Of a DNA stretch of 30,000 bases, positions 1-10,500 are shown piece by piece. The stretch's first letter is position 1; the number at the start of each line of letters is the position of its first letter. The notes beneath the pieces were generated by a model, which was given only the letters and a program-made list of their open reading frames with translations, was not told where the DNA came from and searched no databases. Source of the DNA: Prorocentrum cordatum (lineage: Eukaryota; Sar; Dinophyceae; Prorocentrales; Prorocentraceae); NCBI GenBank assembly GCA_963575745.1, contig CAUYUJ010001337.1, positions 490,150 through 520,149 on the forward strand, given 5' to 3'. Both the position numbers and the translations under genes were made by a program.

Positions 1-1690
1 GATCATCTTCCCCCTGTGGAGGCACCCCCCCCTGTGCTGGTGTTGGTGCCAATTTCCAGGCCTCCAACAGTCCGGGGGCGCTCGGAGGATTTTATTGGGA
101 AATGTGGGGGCCCTCTTCGGTCGACGCGGCCATCATCAGGGCCTGCAGGGCTTTCTGGAATGGGAAGAAGCCCGAAACGATGCAGACGCCAAAATCTTCC
201 AGATGCCCAAGACGGTGCTCGATGTGGGTCTCTTCGGGCCCCACTGGGGATCCTCTTGTGGCCCTCTTTGGCCGTCTTGGGGGCCTCTTGGGCCGCCCTG
301 CGGCCACCTCTGGCGGCCTCGGGGCCATGTTGGACCGTCTTGAGGGCATTCGTCGTGGAATCTCGGGAGCGCGGACAAGATTTGTTGTTCGAGCAGGAGC
401 GTTGAAGCATGGTTCTTCTTCGATGGGACGTGGCCCCGGGAGCTCGAACTTCTGACTTCCGTGAGGTCCCGGCCTCGACGGCACGGAGAAATCTGCTGTT
501 GCGATGGAAAGGGGGGGTGCATGTGGGTGAGCGCTGCTCCGGGGGGGGGGGCGTCCCCTAGAAGGTTGATTGAAACCATACCAGACGGCCCTTGACATTC
601 TTGCACGCCTCATCGTGCTAGGGGTCTCGATGTCTGATCTCTTTCGGCGGTCTTCGTGTAGATGTACTCCCCGCCTGAAAGGCATCGTCCGATCTTCGGC
701 CTCGGCTTCAGACATATCGCGCCGCGACGCCTCGCTTGCGTCGAAGTGGCTATCAGTGTTGCTCCGTTTGGCCATGCTGGCTTGGGTCGTCATCGGGCGG
801 AATTGGCTGCACGCGCATGCCTTGCTTGAGCAGACTGGTCCGAGGCAAGACTCAATGCCGCAGCGCGCTGCGCGCGGCCCTGCGCTGGGAGGTCCGCCCC
901 CCGAAGCGGGGAGCCGTGCCGCACTCCTCGTTTGGTGGGGTCCGCGTCGGCGGCCGCACCTCCCGCTGCCAACTTGGCCAGGGAGGAGGAACGTATCCAG
1001 AAATCCAACGCATGGGAGCAAAAAGAAGACGGAGGCTTTCTCATCGTTTTCGGCCTCAAGGGGCCCTCGCCGGGCCCCGGGACTGTCGGACACCGGCCTT
1101 AAGGGGTCCTCGGGAATGGGTCGAGACCTCCGAGGACCCCGCATTGAAAAAATCACGGCGTCGGATCTCTCGGCAGGCGGTCGATCAAGAACCCGCTGTC
1201 GAACGCAACCATAATGCAGCTTTCGCGCCGGAGACCGCTGGAAGACCTCCGAATGCAGCGGCTCGGGCGGGCGGGCGGTCCTGGAGAGGGCCTCCCAAAA
1301 ACGCGGATCAGGAAACGGGAGCAGAAGAGAGAGGAGGACAGCGACAGGGGCGTGTGGAGGGCGGGAGGGGGAGAGGAAGGGGGAGGAGGAGCGATAGGTA
1401 GGGTGGGGCGGAGGGGGGGATCTGGTAGCAGAAAAAGTAAGGCGCCGAGGTCGCCTGGACGAGAGGATAACGAGCTGGCGCGCTCGGCGGGCCGCTGCAG
1501 AAAAGTACAGATCGGCGCTTGTTATAATCTGCGGAAGCTGGGGCTGTCGGGCAGGCTCGTTGGTCCGATGTGTGAGGTGTAGAGCCAAGACGCAACAATC
1601 AGTTAAGCTCGCAAGTCCTTCGGTCTTAGGTAGGCGGTTGTTCCCAAGGCCGCTCGCTCATCCAGGCGCTTTGGGGGCCGAACACTTGGT
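1..1690. other. GC-rich interval, no supported gene
   Basis: Both strands are open for long stretches because the DNA is GC-rich and stop-poor, but no frame gives a recognisable domain. Around 230-345 the minus strand contains repeated GCCCAAGAGG/CCCCAAGACG-like decamers encoding Pro-Lys-Glu-Gly-rich peptides. Similar short repeats recur on the plus strand at 17204-17437, so this is more likely a dispersed low-complexity repeat than a gene. A G-run lies at about 540-550. No promoter, RNA gene or mobile-element terminus was identified. Confidence 0.4.
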
Positions 1691-1738
1691 CCGCTCCTTG
1701 TTCAGCGTTCCTTACCGCTCCTTGTTCAGCGTTCCTGA
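1691..1738. repeat. 24-bp tandem duplication, two copies
   Basis: The unit beginning CCGCTCCTTGTTCAGCGTTC occurs at 1691-1714 and again at 1715-1738, differing only near the 3' end (T versus G). The copies are almost identical, so the duplication is recent relative to other repeats here. No gene is recognised around it. Confidence 0.9.
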
Positions 1739-3422
1739 TGGCGTATGGTAGTTGGAGGGTTAAACAGGAGGAGCGGAGTCCAGGAGATGTGCGGTGGATC
1801 CAAAGAGATGTTCGGGACACCTTGGAGGTTTGAAATGATTATCCGAGCTTTGCGGAAGTTGTGAAGTTAAGAGGAGCAGCCGCGCCGATGCGGGCGGATG
1901 TTCCTCAGCATTGCGACCCAATCGCATGGTCACATAAGTTGCACCCATGCGTCCCCCCTCTAGTCCTTTTCTCCCTTCATGGGGTTTTCTCTTCCACGTC
2001 TCCGAATGTAGACAGAAGAGTCCTGGATCACCTTCAGGGACGCGATGGTACGGTCAACACCCTCAATTCAAGCACAGTTTGTGGTCGGCTTGGGCTCGTT
2101 GTTCCGTGCTTATGGCCAGAGAGGGCCTTAGTTGATCGCAGTTTGATTGTAATCTGGCTTGGCGTTTCGCGCCCTGTGTCGGAGAGCCTATCTTCCCCAG
2201 TCAGTAGCCACTGACCGTGAAGGTGTAAAAGCGCGTTTCGCGCCTCGAGCGGTCTGCGAGGCGCGAGGTTTACGGTCTGTTTTTGGGGGTCGCGTGCCAG
2301 TCCGCCAGTTTTGGCCCACCACTCTTCGGCGCGCCACGCTGTCCAATCGCCGGCCGCCGGACCCCAAGTGTCAATGTCCAGAGCTTTTTCCGAACCTCCC
2401 TCGGCGGAACGGAGCGACACGCTATCCGCTCTCGAGTGATAGCCTGTCGCCTGGGCCGCTGCAAATGTTCCCGACCGTACGTGACGCAGAGATGATCATA
2501 TTAGAGTGCTGTCTTGTGAACGCCACGACGCGCCCGGGATTTTCTGCCCTCGATCGGATGGGCGGTACGTGCAACAGGGGCAGAAGGAGAAATTACCAGC
2601 AGAGTTACCGATTGGCACCACGCGCCTATCCACGGAGTTTCATCCGGTCTTGCATCAGAGCGGGCTCCTATGACAGAATTCGGGATCGCTGGGCGACCCT
2701 GCAGCCATGGGTATTGGCCCTGGGCGATTCTCTGCAAACTTTGAAGACCCGTCTTGCCCCTAATAGGCGGGCACTCGCGGGCAAGGTGTCGACCATCAGT
2801 GGTGGCCGTGAGCTCCCAGTCAAACAGAAGCGTGGAGCAATCTGATGACTAGGAATAACCTGACGCACCCCGATCCAAACCTCTTTCCCCAACCGTCGAA
2901 TCATGACCACAGCAATAGGGAGACAACTAAACATAGCTTTCGCCTGAATTGCACGCTCTCGTGCGCACGGAGCTTCATGGGCAGACGAAGTGATTGTTTC
3001 CATACACACCTTGCACTGCCATTTGCCACAGGTGCGATCGAAGCGGGGGTGGAGGAGGCCAGGGCACGATTGCGCCTTGAAATGTGAAGCCTGGAAGGAA
3101 TGCCCACGGTATCCAAAAGAGCACGGTGGGCTCGCAAGCGCATGAGCGAAGCCGTGACATCTATTTCGTCTCTGCAGGGGGCGTCTCCTACAAGAGGCCA
3201 GCTCCCATGATCTTCCCCCGTCATGCGGCTCTGCTGGCCAGCTCGCCGGCAGCACCATTGCCTTGGGCGCCAAAAACCAGATGGGCGGAAGTGATGCGAC
3301 CATCTGGGGTCTCGTCGAGGCGAGAGTGGGGGCCGCTCGAAAGTGGCGTCGGCTTGGCGGGCGATAAAAGCAGCACAGGCCTTCTGGGTGCCCCCGTCCT
3401 GCCCCAGCCTGGATCCCAGGCT
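1739..3422. other. Unassigned interval with one hairpin
   Basis: No coding region is supported. The longest plus-strand frame (2159-2845) is open for 228 codons but has no domain I recognise and lacks a biased amino-acid signature. The only clear structure is the inverted repeat at 2238-2266, listed separately. The motif GCGTTTCGCGCC occurs near 2160 and in similar form near 2232. Confidence 0.4.
2238..2266. other. Perfect 10-bp inverted repeat (hairpin)
   Basis: TCGCGCCTCG at 2238-2247 is followed by a 9-nt loop and its exact reverse complement CGAGGCGCGA at 2257-2266. The stem is GC-rich and would be stable as RNA or extruded DNA. There is no adjacent gene to assign it to, so function is unknown. 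Confidence 0.8.
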
Positions 3423-3537
3423 GGAGGAGGAGGAGGGGGAGGAGGAGGAGGAGGAGGAGGAGGAGGAGGAGGAGGAGGAGGAGGAGGAGGAGGAGGGGCA
3501 GGAGGAGGAGGAGGAGGAGGAGGAGGAGGAGGAGAGG
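3423..3537. repeat. (GGA)n microsatellite
   Basis: Almost uninterrupted GGA repeats with a few GGG or GCA interruptions form a purine tract on the plus strand. Such tracts can form triplex or G-rich structures. The poly-Gly, poly-Glu and (minus strand) poly-Leu open frames across it are repeat translations and are not called as genes. Confidence 0.95.
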
Positions 3538-3740
3538 AAAATAGGAGGGAGGCGAAGGAGGAAAGAGACGGGAGGAGGAGGATGGACGCGAGCCTCTTTC
3601 GGGAGCCCCTTGCCTTCTCAGAGGGCCTCGGCCCATTTCACACACCCCTCTTGCCCGCCGCCGGCAGAGGGAGGCGATAGGGTGCATCCCTGGCGGGGGG
3701 GCGGAAGAGCGGAGCCAAGGAGGGGCCCAATGATTCAGGG

Positions 3741-3902
3741 TTAAGTGGGGCATGTCCCTCTACAGGAGAAATATTCAAACATAGGCAAACTATAGCCTGG
3801 AGACGATTTCTCCATGATTTGTTTTGACTCTTTTTGCATATGGTTTGACGACTTTTTATTTTCCGCCCAACATCCGCCTGTAGGTGGACATGTCCGACCT
3901 AC
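3741..3902. mobile_element. MITE copy 1 (162 bp, TIRs, imperfect 8-bp TSD)
   Basis: The left end starts TTAAGTGGGGCATGTCCCTC and continues CTACAGG; the right end, read as reverse complement, is GTAGGTCGGACATGTCC then CACCTACAGG. These are imperfect terminal inverted repeats of about 26 bp. Flanks are ATTCAGGG (3733-3740) and GTTCAGGG (3903-3910), a 7-of-8 match to a target-site duplication. The AT-rich core (ATTCAAACATAGG, TATAGCCTGG, GATTTGTTTTGAC) aligns with the copy at 14104-14256. There is no coding capacity, so it is a non-autonomous DNA transposon of unassigned superfamily. This copy is more diverged than copy 2 and is probably older. Confidence 0.85.
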
Positions 3903-3910
3903 GTTCAGGG

Positions 3911-4573
3911 GTGGAGTGCGACCAAGCAGAGTGTGGATACACACGGCGAGGGGAGCCCTCTTGCAGATGGGGATGGAGGGGGGGGAGGAGGAGGCAGGCG
4001 ACGCCGACGGCTGTGACAGAGACGAGGAGGGCGAGGAGCAGGCCACCCGTTGCCTCCTCCTCCTCCTCCTCCCTCGCCCCCCTAGGCCCCATCTGCCCCT
4101 CCTTCTCCTCATCGGCACCTTCTTCATCATCGTAACTCTTCTTCTGGGCTCTCTTGCACTGCTGTTGCCTCGACTCTGGTCTCCAAAGTCCCAGGGTCAG
4201 GTTTCCTCCCTCTCTTCGTCCTCCTCACGATGAGGAGGATGAGGAGAGAGGAGAAGTCTCTTCTCCTCCGCCTCCCTCGTGCTTTGCTCCGTGCTCCTCG
4301 CAGGGGGGCGGGGACGCGCAGTCGCGCTCGGGCCTTCCGGGAAGCCCTCCACCCAGCCTTTGGCGCTCTCGGTTCGTCTCCGAGCCTGCCCACCTCTCGC
4401 GTCGTCGCTTCGTCTTCCTTTGTTTTTTATTCCCAACCCTCCTGTGTTGGGCACTCGTTTTGATTAGAGCAGTGTGGTCGCCCCGTTCTTCCTTCCTTCC
4501 TTCTCCTCCCCTCTCCTCCCCTCCTCCTCTCCTGTTTCCGGTGTTCCCCTCTCCTCTTCCCTCGTGCCGTCGG
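3911..4573. other. Pyrimidine- and purine-rich spacer
   Basis: This interval holds short GGA tracts (about 3978-3994), a CTC tract (about 4050-4073) and CT-rich DNA with CCTTCC runs near 4490-4560. Open frames on both strands (Ser/Arg/Glu-rich) follow from these tracts. No gene is supported. Confidence 0.5.
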
Positions 4574-5272
4574 GCTGCGATTTGCGTAATTGTCGCCACT
4601 TTCGTAGGCTCCTGGGAGGCCCAGCGGAGGTGGGTCCCACGCGGATCACCACGGGACCTCGCCGCCCCCTGGGGGGCTTGCGATCTGCGCAACCGTCGCC
4701 ACTTTCGCGGGCTCCTGGGAGGCCCAGCGGAGGTAGGTCCCACGAAGATCACCTCGGCACCTCGCCGCCCCCTGGGGGGCTTGCGATCTGCGCAAGGTCG
4801 CCACTTTCGTGGGCTCCTGGGAGGCCCAGCGGAGGTGGGTCCCACGCGGATCACCACGGGACCTCGCCGCCCCCTGGGGGGCTTGCGATCTGCGCAACCG
4901 TCGCCATTTTCGCGGGCTCCTGGGAGGCCCAGCGGAGGTGGGTCCCACGCGGATCACCACGGGACTTCGCCGCCCCCTGGGGGGCTTGCGATCTGCGCAA
5001 CCGTCGCCATTTTCGCGGGCTCCTGGGGGGCCCAGCGGAGGTGGGTCCCACGCGGATCACCACGGGACCTCGCCGTCCTCTGGTGGGCTTGCGATCTGCG
5101 CAACTGTCGCCACTTTCGTGGGCTCCTGGGAGGCCTAGCGGAGGTGGGTCCCACGCGGATCACCACGGGACCTCGCCGCCCCCTGGGGGGCTTGCGATCT
5201 GCGCAACCGTCGCCACTTTCGTGGGCTCCTGGGAGGCCCAGCGGAGGTACGTCATACGCGGGTCACCACGGG
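4574..5272 (+). repeat. 103-bp minisatellite, about 6.8 copies
   Basis: Units begin near 4576, 4679, 4782, 4884, 4987, 5090 and 5193 (steps of 103, 103, 102, 103, 103 and 103). Each contains TTGCGATCTGCGCAACCGTC, GGGCTCCTGGGAGGCCCAGC, the near-palindrome GTGGGTCCCAC and CGGATCACCACGGGAC. The first unit (TGCGATTTGCGTAATTG) and the last (GTACGTCATACGCG) are the most diverged, as expected if homogenisation is strongest inside the array. 103 leaves remainder 1 on division by 3, so frames rotate from unit to unit; the unit lacks stops in several frames, giving long spurious ORFs on both strands. Not called as protein-coding. Confidence 0.95.
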
Positions 5273-5544
5273 ACTTCTTGCTGCGCTCTCCTGAAAGCAT
5301 TGTTGGGTGCTCTTTCTGCGCGCTGCGGGTCCTTCAGAATGCCAGTCAGCATTGAGTGGTCTTGAGTATAATCGCCACATGTATAGAAAGGGTTGGGTAC
5401 GTCACAGGGTAATTTGTATGCTTATTATGATCATTATTGTTATTATTCGTAGTATTATTGCGAAGGTCTGACGGCCAGTGCCGCCGACCCTGAAGAGGAC
5501 CACGACGTCGGCGACGAAGTGGGCGGAGACGGAGACCGTGGAAG

Positions 5545-5972
5545 ATGAGGGGGAGGAGGAGGCGAGGACGAGGGGGAGGAGGAGGAGGAGGAGGAGGAGG
5601 AGGAGGAGGAGGAGGAGGAGGAGGAGGAGGAGGAGGAGGAGGAGGAGGAGGAGGAATAGGAATAGGAGGAGGAGGAGGAGGAGGAGGAGGAGGAGGAGGA
5701 GGAGGAGGAGGAGGAGGAGGAGGAGGGAGGAGGAGGAGGAGGAGGGGAGGAGGAGGGAGGAGGAGCGTGGAGATGGAGGTTGGAGCAGGAGGGGGAGGAG
5801 GAGGGGGAGGAGGAGGAGGAGGAGGAGGAACAGGAGGGTGGCCGAAGAGAGGGGTCCGGCGGCGCCAGAAAGCCTCGATCCTCGAGCCTGGGGTTCGGAG
5901 TCTGCAGAGGGAGGAGAAGGAGGAGGAGGAGGAGGAGGAGGAGGAGGAGGTGGAGGAGGAGGAGGAGGAGGA
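5545..5972. repeat. Long (GGA)n purine tract
   Basis: (GGA)n runs almost continuously from about 5570 to 5831, with AAT/CAGG interruptions, and again from about 5908 to 5971. It is the longest homopurine stretch in the window. Poly-Arg, poly-Gly and poly-Glu frames through it are repeat artefacts. Confidence 0.95.
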
Positions 5973-6444
5973 GGGGGACTTGTTCTACATGCTTAGTCCT
6001 TCGTCATTTTCTTTCTCCGGGGGCCATTTTGGGGACTGGGGAGTCTCGAAACCGGACCCGTGGTGAAGAACAGAATCGATCTTTTCAAGACGCTGGAGGT
6101 CTGGGCTTCCCGAGCGCCCTGACTGCCCGTCGGTGGGCGGCGGCGGAGCCCTGTTTCGCCGCCTTTCGCAGCCCTCGCAGCCCGTCGGAAGCGAAAAGGC
6201 GAGAAAGCCAAAAACATGGGATTTCCTTATGTTTCGGGCCGTTTTCTTTAGTTTCTTTGGGGCATCCGTGGACGGCTCGGAAGATTCCTGTCGTCGAGGG
6301 CTTGTTTTGGGCATCGCGTGGGAGAGTCTTTGACGGCTGGGGGTATTTTGAAAGGCTCGTGGCATCACCTTGGGGATGTCTGTAAGCTTCCAGAACCGCG
6401 CGCGGGGAGCGCGCGGGGAGTAAAAGCGTATCTGGGTGGCAACC

Positions 6445-6535
6445 CCCCCCGGGACCCCCCCCGGCACATTCGCGGGACCCCCCCCCCGGGACCCCCCCGG
6501 GACCCTTCCCGGGGCCCCCCCCCCGCCGGGGAAGG
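6445..6535. repeat. C-tract cluster (GGGACCCCCC-type repeat)
   Basis: At least six runs of six to nine C residues are separated by GGGA, GGCA or GGG. The minus strand therefore carries closely spaced G-runs and could form G-quadruplexes, and the plus strand i-motifs. It is a degenerate short tandem repeat of roughly 12-18 bp. No gene is adjacent. Confidence 0.85.
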
Positions 6536-6690
6536 GACAAAGGGAAGGCGCTTCCTTTTGACGTGGTTACGACATGGGTCGATTTCTCTTAAGCTCGCTA
6601 GAGAACTGCAACGACGACGACGACGATGACGACGAACGGCACAGCTCCTCACACACGCCGACAGGGTCGGCGGATTATCATTATTACGCG

Positions 6691-6733
6691 TCTTCCTCCT
6701 CCTCCTCATCCTTCTCCTCCTCCTCCTCCTCCT
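6691..6733. repeat. (CCT)n microsatellite
   Basis: CCT/TCC triplets run with few interruptions. This is the complementary orientation to the GGA tracts at 3.4 and 5.6 kb. Confidence 0.9.
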
Positions 6734-7789
6734 CGCTTTCGTCTTGATCTCCTTTCTCTCCTACTTGCCAGTGCCTCGAGTTGACTCCGCGTGAGACATA
6801 CATATGTAGCGCACGTGCGCCTTCGGGCGCGTGCCTGCTTTGGTTTTCTTAGCAGGTAATCCACGCCGGCGTGCAACACTGAGCGTGTACTCGTTCCCGA
6901 GTGCGCTCAAGCCTGCTCGCTTGCTCGTCCTGCTGGCGCTCCTCCACCCAACTTGCCCCCCTCTCCCTCCCCACACCCTCTCCGCAGGATGCCATACTAG
7001 CGACAGGCTGTCACCTTGGTTTGTCATGGCACGCATGTTCCGCAAGACGTGACAGACTGGTCAGGAAGCTCGGGTGGGTCGCGTTTGCCGCATATTTTGT
7101 GCGGGGCAGTGCCGCCTCTGATATTTCGTTTGATAGGTATTTATATTCGGTGTGCAACACCGTTTTTGAATTCGCTTTCGCGTGTCAGGCCTGCTGATGC
7201 TGCTCTTCTTGTTCCCTTGGTGGCTCCTGGTTATCCTCCTCCTCCTCCTGCTCTATGTCCTCGTGCTTCTCCACGTCCGCCTCCCGCCCCTGTCCCGACG
7301 CGCAGGACAGGCTTCATCTCCCTGTGGGCGGTGCGACTGCTGTTGTGCGCCCAGGCCCGCACTGTTCACCCTTTGTCCGCGGTTGACGATGATTTCAACG
7401 CCTGGCGGTAGTCGGGCACGGATCTCGGCAAGGAAGGGGTGCGGCGCGAGGCAGAGCAGTCCAGGCATTGAAGCACAGGGCGACGAGCTCTCTACATCCA
7501 CCGCCGCTCCAGGGGGTGCACATCCACCGCTCCCGGGCCCAGGAGCAGGAGGAGCCCTGGCCGGCGGCGGTTCACGCGTGTGACTCCTCGTCGCCCTGCA
7601 GCACGGTGCTTCCCGCCTGCAGCGTCCGGCCCCGCCTCCTCGCCCTTCCCATACCCGCCCCTTTTCTGCGTCGGCTCCCGCGTGCGGCCTCGCCGGCCGT
7701 GAAGGCCACGGAGGGGGCACACCGCAGCCCCCAGCATTCTCTCGTCTTTCCGAAGGGACCCCCCACAAAAAAACAAAAACAATCTCCTC

Positions 7790-7818
7790 TTTCTCCTCCT
7801 CCTCCTCCTCCTCCTCCG
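7790..7818. repeat. (CTC)n microsatellite at the LINE 5' junction
   Basis: A short CTC tract ends at about 7818, immediately before the first plausible retroelement coding sequence. It is the probable target-side boundary of the truncated LINE. Its leucine codons are in frame with the reverse-transcriptase ORF, but I regard that as chance. Confidence 0.8.
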
Positions 7819-7897
7819 TGCATGCGATCGTGAGATCAAGCGTGCACGCCGTAGGCTGGACAGAGAGAATGTCGAGGCGCTGCTGAAGGAGGCACAA

Positions 7898-10500
7898 GTG
7901 GCCTCTGACCGTGGACATACCAGCGCAGTTTGGAAGCTCGCCTTTCAGATCGGGGCGCGCTATCACGGAGTGCGGAGAAGACGGTTCAACCTGATCCCAA
8001 CTTACGCCCCGACGTTGCAAGAGTGGCAGGACACGCTGGAGTCCGACGCTAAGGAGGGGGGCTTCTCTGCTGTTCGTCTACGCGGACCAGGCATTCCTCG
8101 CAGCGTGGCTCTGGCTACGAGAGAGATTGAGGACCCAGATGGGGAGTGGAAGGATCTGCGAGGACGACCTGGATCGGCCGCCTACGACGACTGGACGAAC
8201 ACGCTGCAGTGTCTTGAGAGGGCGGCCAGGCGCAGGCATTCCCCCCCGCACTCCGCCCCCAGCGAGGTGTGGCTCATGGCGATGAGGGCTGCTACTCGAG
8301 AAGCGCGGGGCGAACCAGCTGAGGAAGATCCTCACGAGAGAAGGCAGCGAGTTCAGGTCACTTGTCCACGACTGGCTGAGCGCATCTTTGAGAATTTGAG
8401 GCAGATTCGGAATACGTGTCGCACACCCTACCAGTGGCACTGGTCAGAAACGTTCCAGTTGAGCAAGGGCAATGACAAGAGGGGCACCAAGGCGATGAGA
8501 CTCATACACTGCTACTGCCCGTTCGGCAAAGCTTGGTACAGAGGCATATTTGTTCGACATGAGCGCTCAAGACTTCCATTACACGCACATGGATATGCAG
8601 CGCACAGGTCGAGGCAGAACGCGCAGCTGGTTGCTAAACTTCACTCGTGGAGATTACGAAAGAAGCTCGTCTCCCATCTGCAGATCAAAAAAGACATGAG
8701 CAACGCGTTCCCTTCGACAGATCACGACATCCTGGAGCAGGTGATTGGGGAAGTGATCCCCGACATGCAGGACCAACTCTTCTTGCACCAGAGGCATCGA
8801 GAAGCGGTCATCGAGGTGGAGGCAGGCGATGAGAAGGGCTTCTTCCAACCCACCCACGGCTCGGGCATGGGCGACGGCAACGCGTGTGAGCTGTTCGTGA
8901 GGTCGTTCGTCAAGCCGCTGGAGGCGTGGAACCAGATCCTCTTGCAGGGCACCCAGGCCACCTTAGAGACAGAGAGCGGCGGCTCAGTGCCGATGATGGA
9001 GGCGGCGACGCTGATTGACTCGCCCATCCACTCCGAGCAGATCGACATCTCCATGCGCGACTACGCCGATGACGTATCGCAGACCCTGCCGCTGCCGAAT
9101 GGCAACCCCGTCCACGCAGCGGAGAGGGCAAAATTGTCGTCTCGTATCTTGTCAGATCAGCTCGAGGAGATAGGAGGGTTTACTCAGAATGTAGACAAGG
9201 AGATCATCCTCCCAGTCTTTGTGGGGCCAGGAGGATACACGGCCACGAGGGCCGTGCTCTCAGGACTCGTCCAGTTCCCAGGGCAAACTCGAGCTGAAAC
9301 CGTCTACCTCGGAGGACTTGAACATTTGACGGGTGGTTCGGGGGCTGAAGTTAAATTACGTGTCGACGCTACGCGCTCTGCCTGGACCAAGCTCGGGAGG
9401 TTCTGGAACCTGCACTCGTCTTTGAAGCTTAAGAGGATGGCTTTCTTGGGAATCATCCACGGCGCGGCCTACTCGGGCCTCGAGGTCTATATCCTAGGTA
9501 AGAAAGACTATGCCAAGCTTGACTCGGTGATCTTGGGATTCGTGAAGGTGGCGATGAGGGGCGTTGCCAAGAGAGCAGGGCCAGAGGGAGATAGGATTCG
9601 GACACCTTCGGCGAGAGTCATGCACAAGTGGTTGCGCATCGCTGACTCGAGGACTGAGCTCCTGATCAGGCGCCTCGGCTACTGGCAGCGCCTTGCGGTG
9701 AACCCCGCAGACTCGGTTCAGGTAGTTGCGGCGCCCTTCGGGCACTTTTCTTCGCTGGGCGAGTCTCCGACGTTCACCCCCGACGGTTGGATTCGGTCCG
9801 GCGCTAACCCGTGGGCCTTCCAGCTCCAGCAGGATATCAAGCTCCTCTCGGTCATCCCCACTGGGGACCAGTTCCTGGAGAGAGGCTACTCGATTCGGGA
9901 CATCTTCACGAACTACCGTGTCGCGTGCCACTTCAAGAGCGTGAGTCTCAAGGGTTTTCGGATGGCCTATTGGGAACAGGAACATGAAGGACCCCTTCGG
10001 CCTCCTCCTCAGCACGGGGTTCCACCAGAGGTTCCACCAGTCCCTGAAGCCCCTCCTCGAGAATACTACTGTGACCTCCCAGGCGAGAACGGGGACCCCT
10101 GTGGGCACGTCTTCTACTCCAGAGCGGCCTTGAGAGCACATCAGTGCCACCACCCGTCGCACAAGATCAGGGTCCCGATGCACCAGCTTGTGGTGACAAA
10201 CCAGTGCTGCTACTGCTCCTCTACCTTCTCGTCGGTGGTGCTGGCCAAGAGGCACGTGGTACAGTCACTTCGCCGTCGCCGCTGCCTCACAGATTTCAGT
10301 GCGTATTCACCCCCCCTGGTTGTGCCCGACGACCTCCACTGTCCGATCTGCGTGGATCCAGAGTCCGCTCACGAGGCTTTCAGAGAGGGAATGGCCGAGG
10401 CCACACTGGCTCAAGAGCCGTTTCAGACCCTGCAGGCACTTCAGACACACATCCGAGAAGCCCACGCGCCACCCGCCCCCGATCTTGCGCTGGATGTCGA
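7898..10500 (+). CDS. LINE reverse transcriptase with C-terminal zinc fingers (5'-truncated)
   Basis: This would be the polymerase of a non-LTR retrotransposon, copying element RNA at a nicked target. Residues are counted from the in-frame GTG at 7898. Palm motif A is KKDMSNAF, with the probable catalytic Asp at residue 266; motif B is GSGMGDGN (321-328), with Met where Gln is usual; motif C is YADD (389-392). Three cysteine/histidine motifs follow: an extended C-x9-C...H finger from residue 725, CCYC...H...C from 770, and CPIC...H-x4-H from 815 to 856. The frame is open from 7703 with no ATG before 8276 (residue 127), so the N-terminus and endonuclease are missing. The frame stays formally open to 11887, but after about 10500 it turns into Arg/Gly/Ser-rich shadow sequence while another frame becomes protein-like. 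Catalytic motifs look intact; the ORF as a whole is probably a dead fragment. Confidence 0.85.

Larger units (their letters stand above)
5973..7789. other. Unassigned interval with C-rich and CCT tracts
   Basis: No gene is supported. It contains a C-rich cluster (6445-6535), a (CCT)n tract (6691-6733) and a short CTC tract near 7230-7250. Open frames on both strands have no recognisable domain. A GAACCGCGCGCGGGGAGC segment near 6392 is locally duplicated (GCGCGGGGA twice). Confidence 0.4.

Noticed and set aside
92-1588. 498-codon open frame on the minus strand
   Set aside because: No recognisable domain, Arg/Pro/Ser-rich composition, and other frames are equally open; best explained by GC-rich, stop-poor DNA.
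2740-2760. GACCCGTCTTG as a fragment of 28S rRNA
   Set aside because: An 11-base match without continuing similarity on either side.
4154-5365. 403-codon frame across the 103-bp repeat
   Set aside because: The repeat is stop-free in several frames on both strands, and the period rotates the frame, so no repeated protein module is preserved.
6018-6032. GCCATTTTGG match to the dinoflagellate spliced leader
   Set aside because: Only ten bases match and the flanks disagree; it lies in unassigned DNA and shows that such matches arise by chance here.
5478-6066. Poly-Arg, poly-Gly and poly-Glu frames of about 170-200 codons
   Set aside because: They are translations of the (GGA)n tract in three frames.
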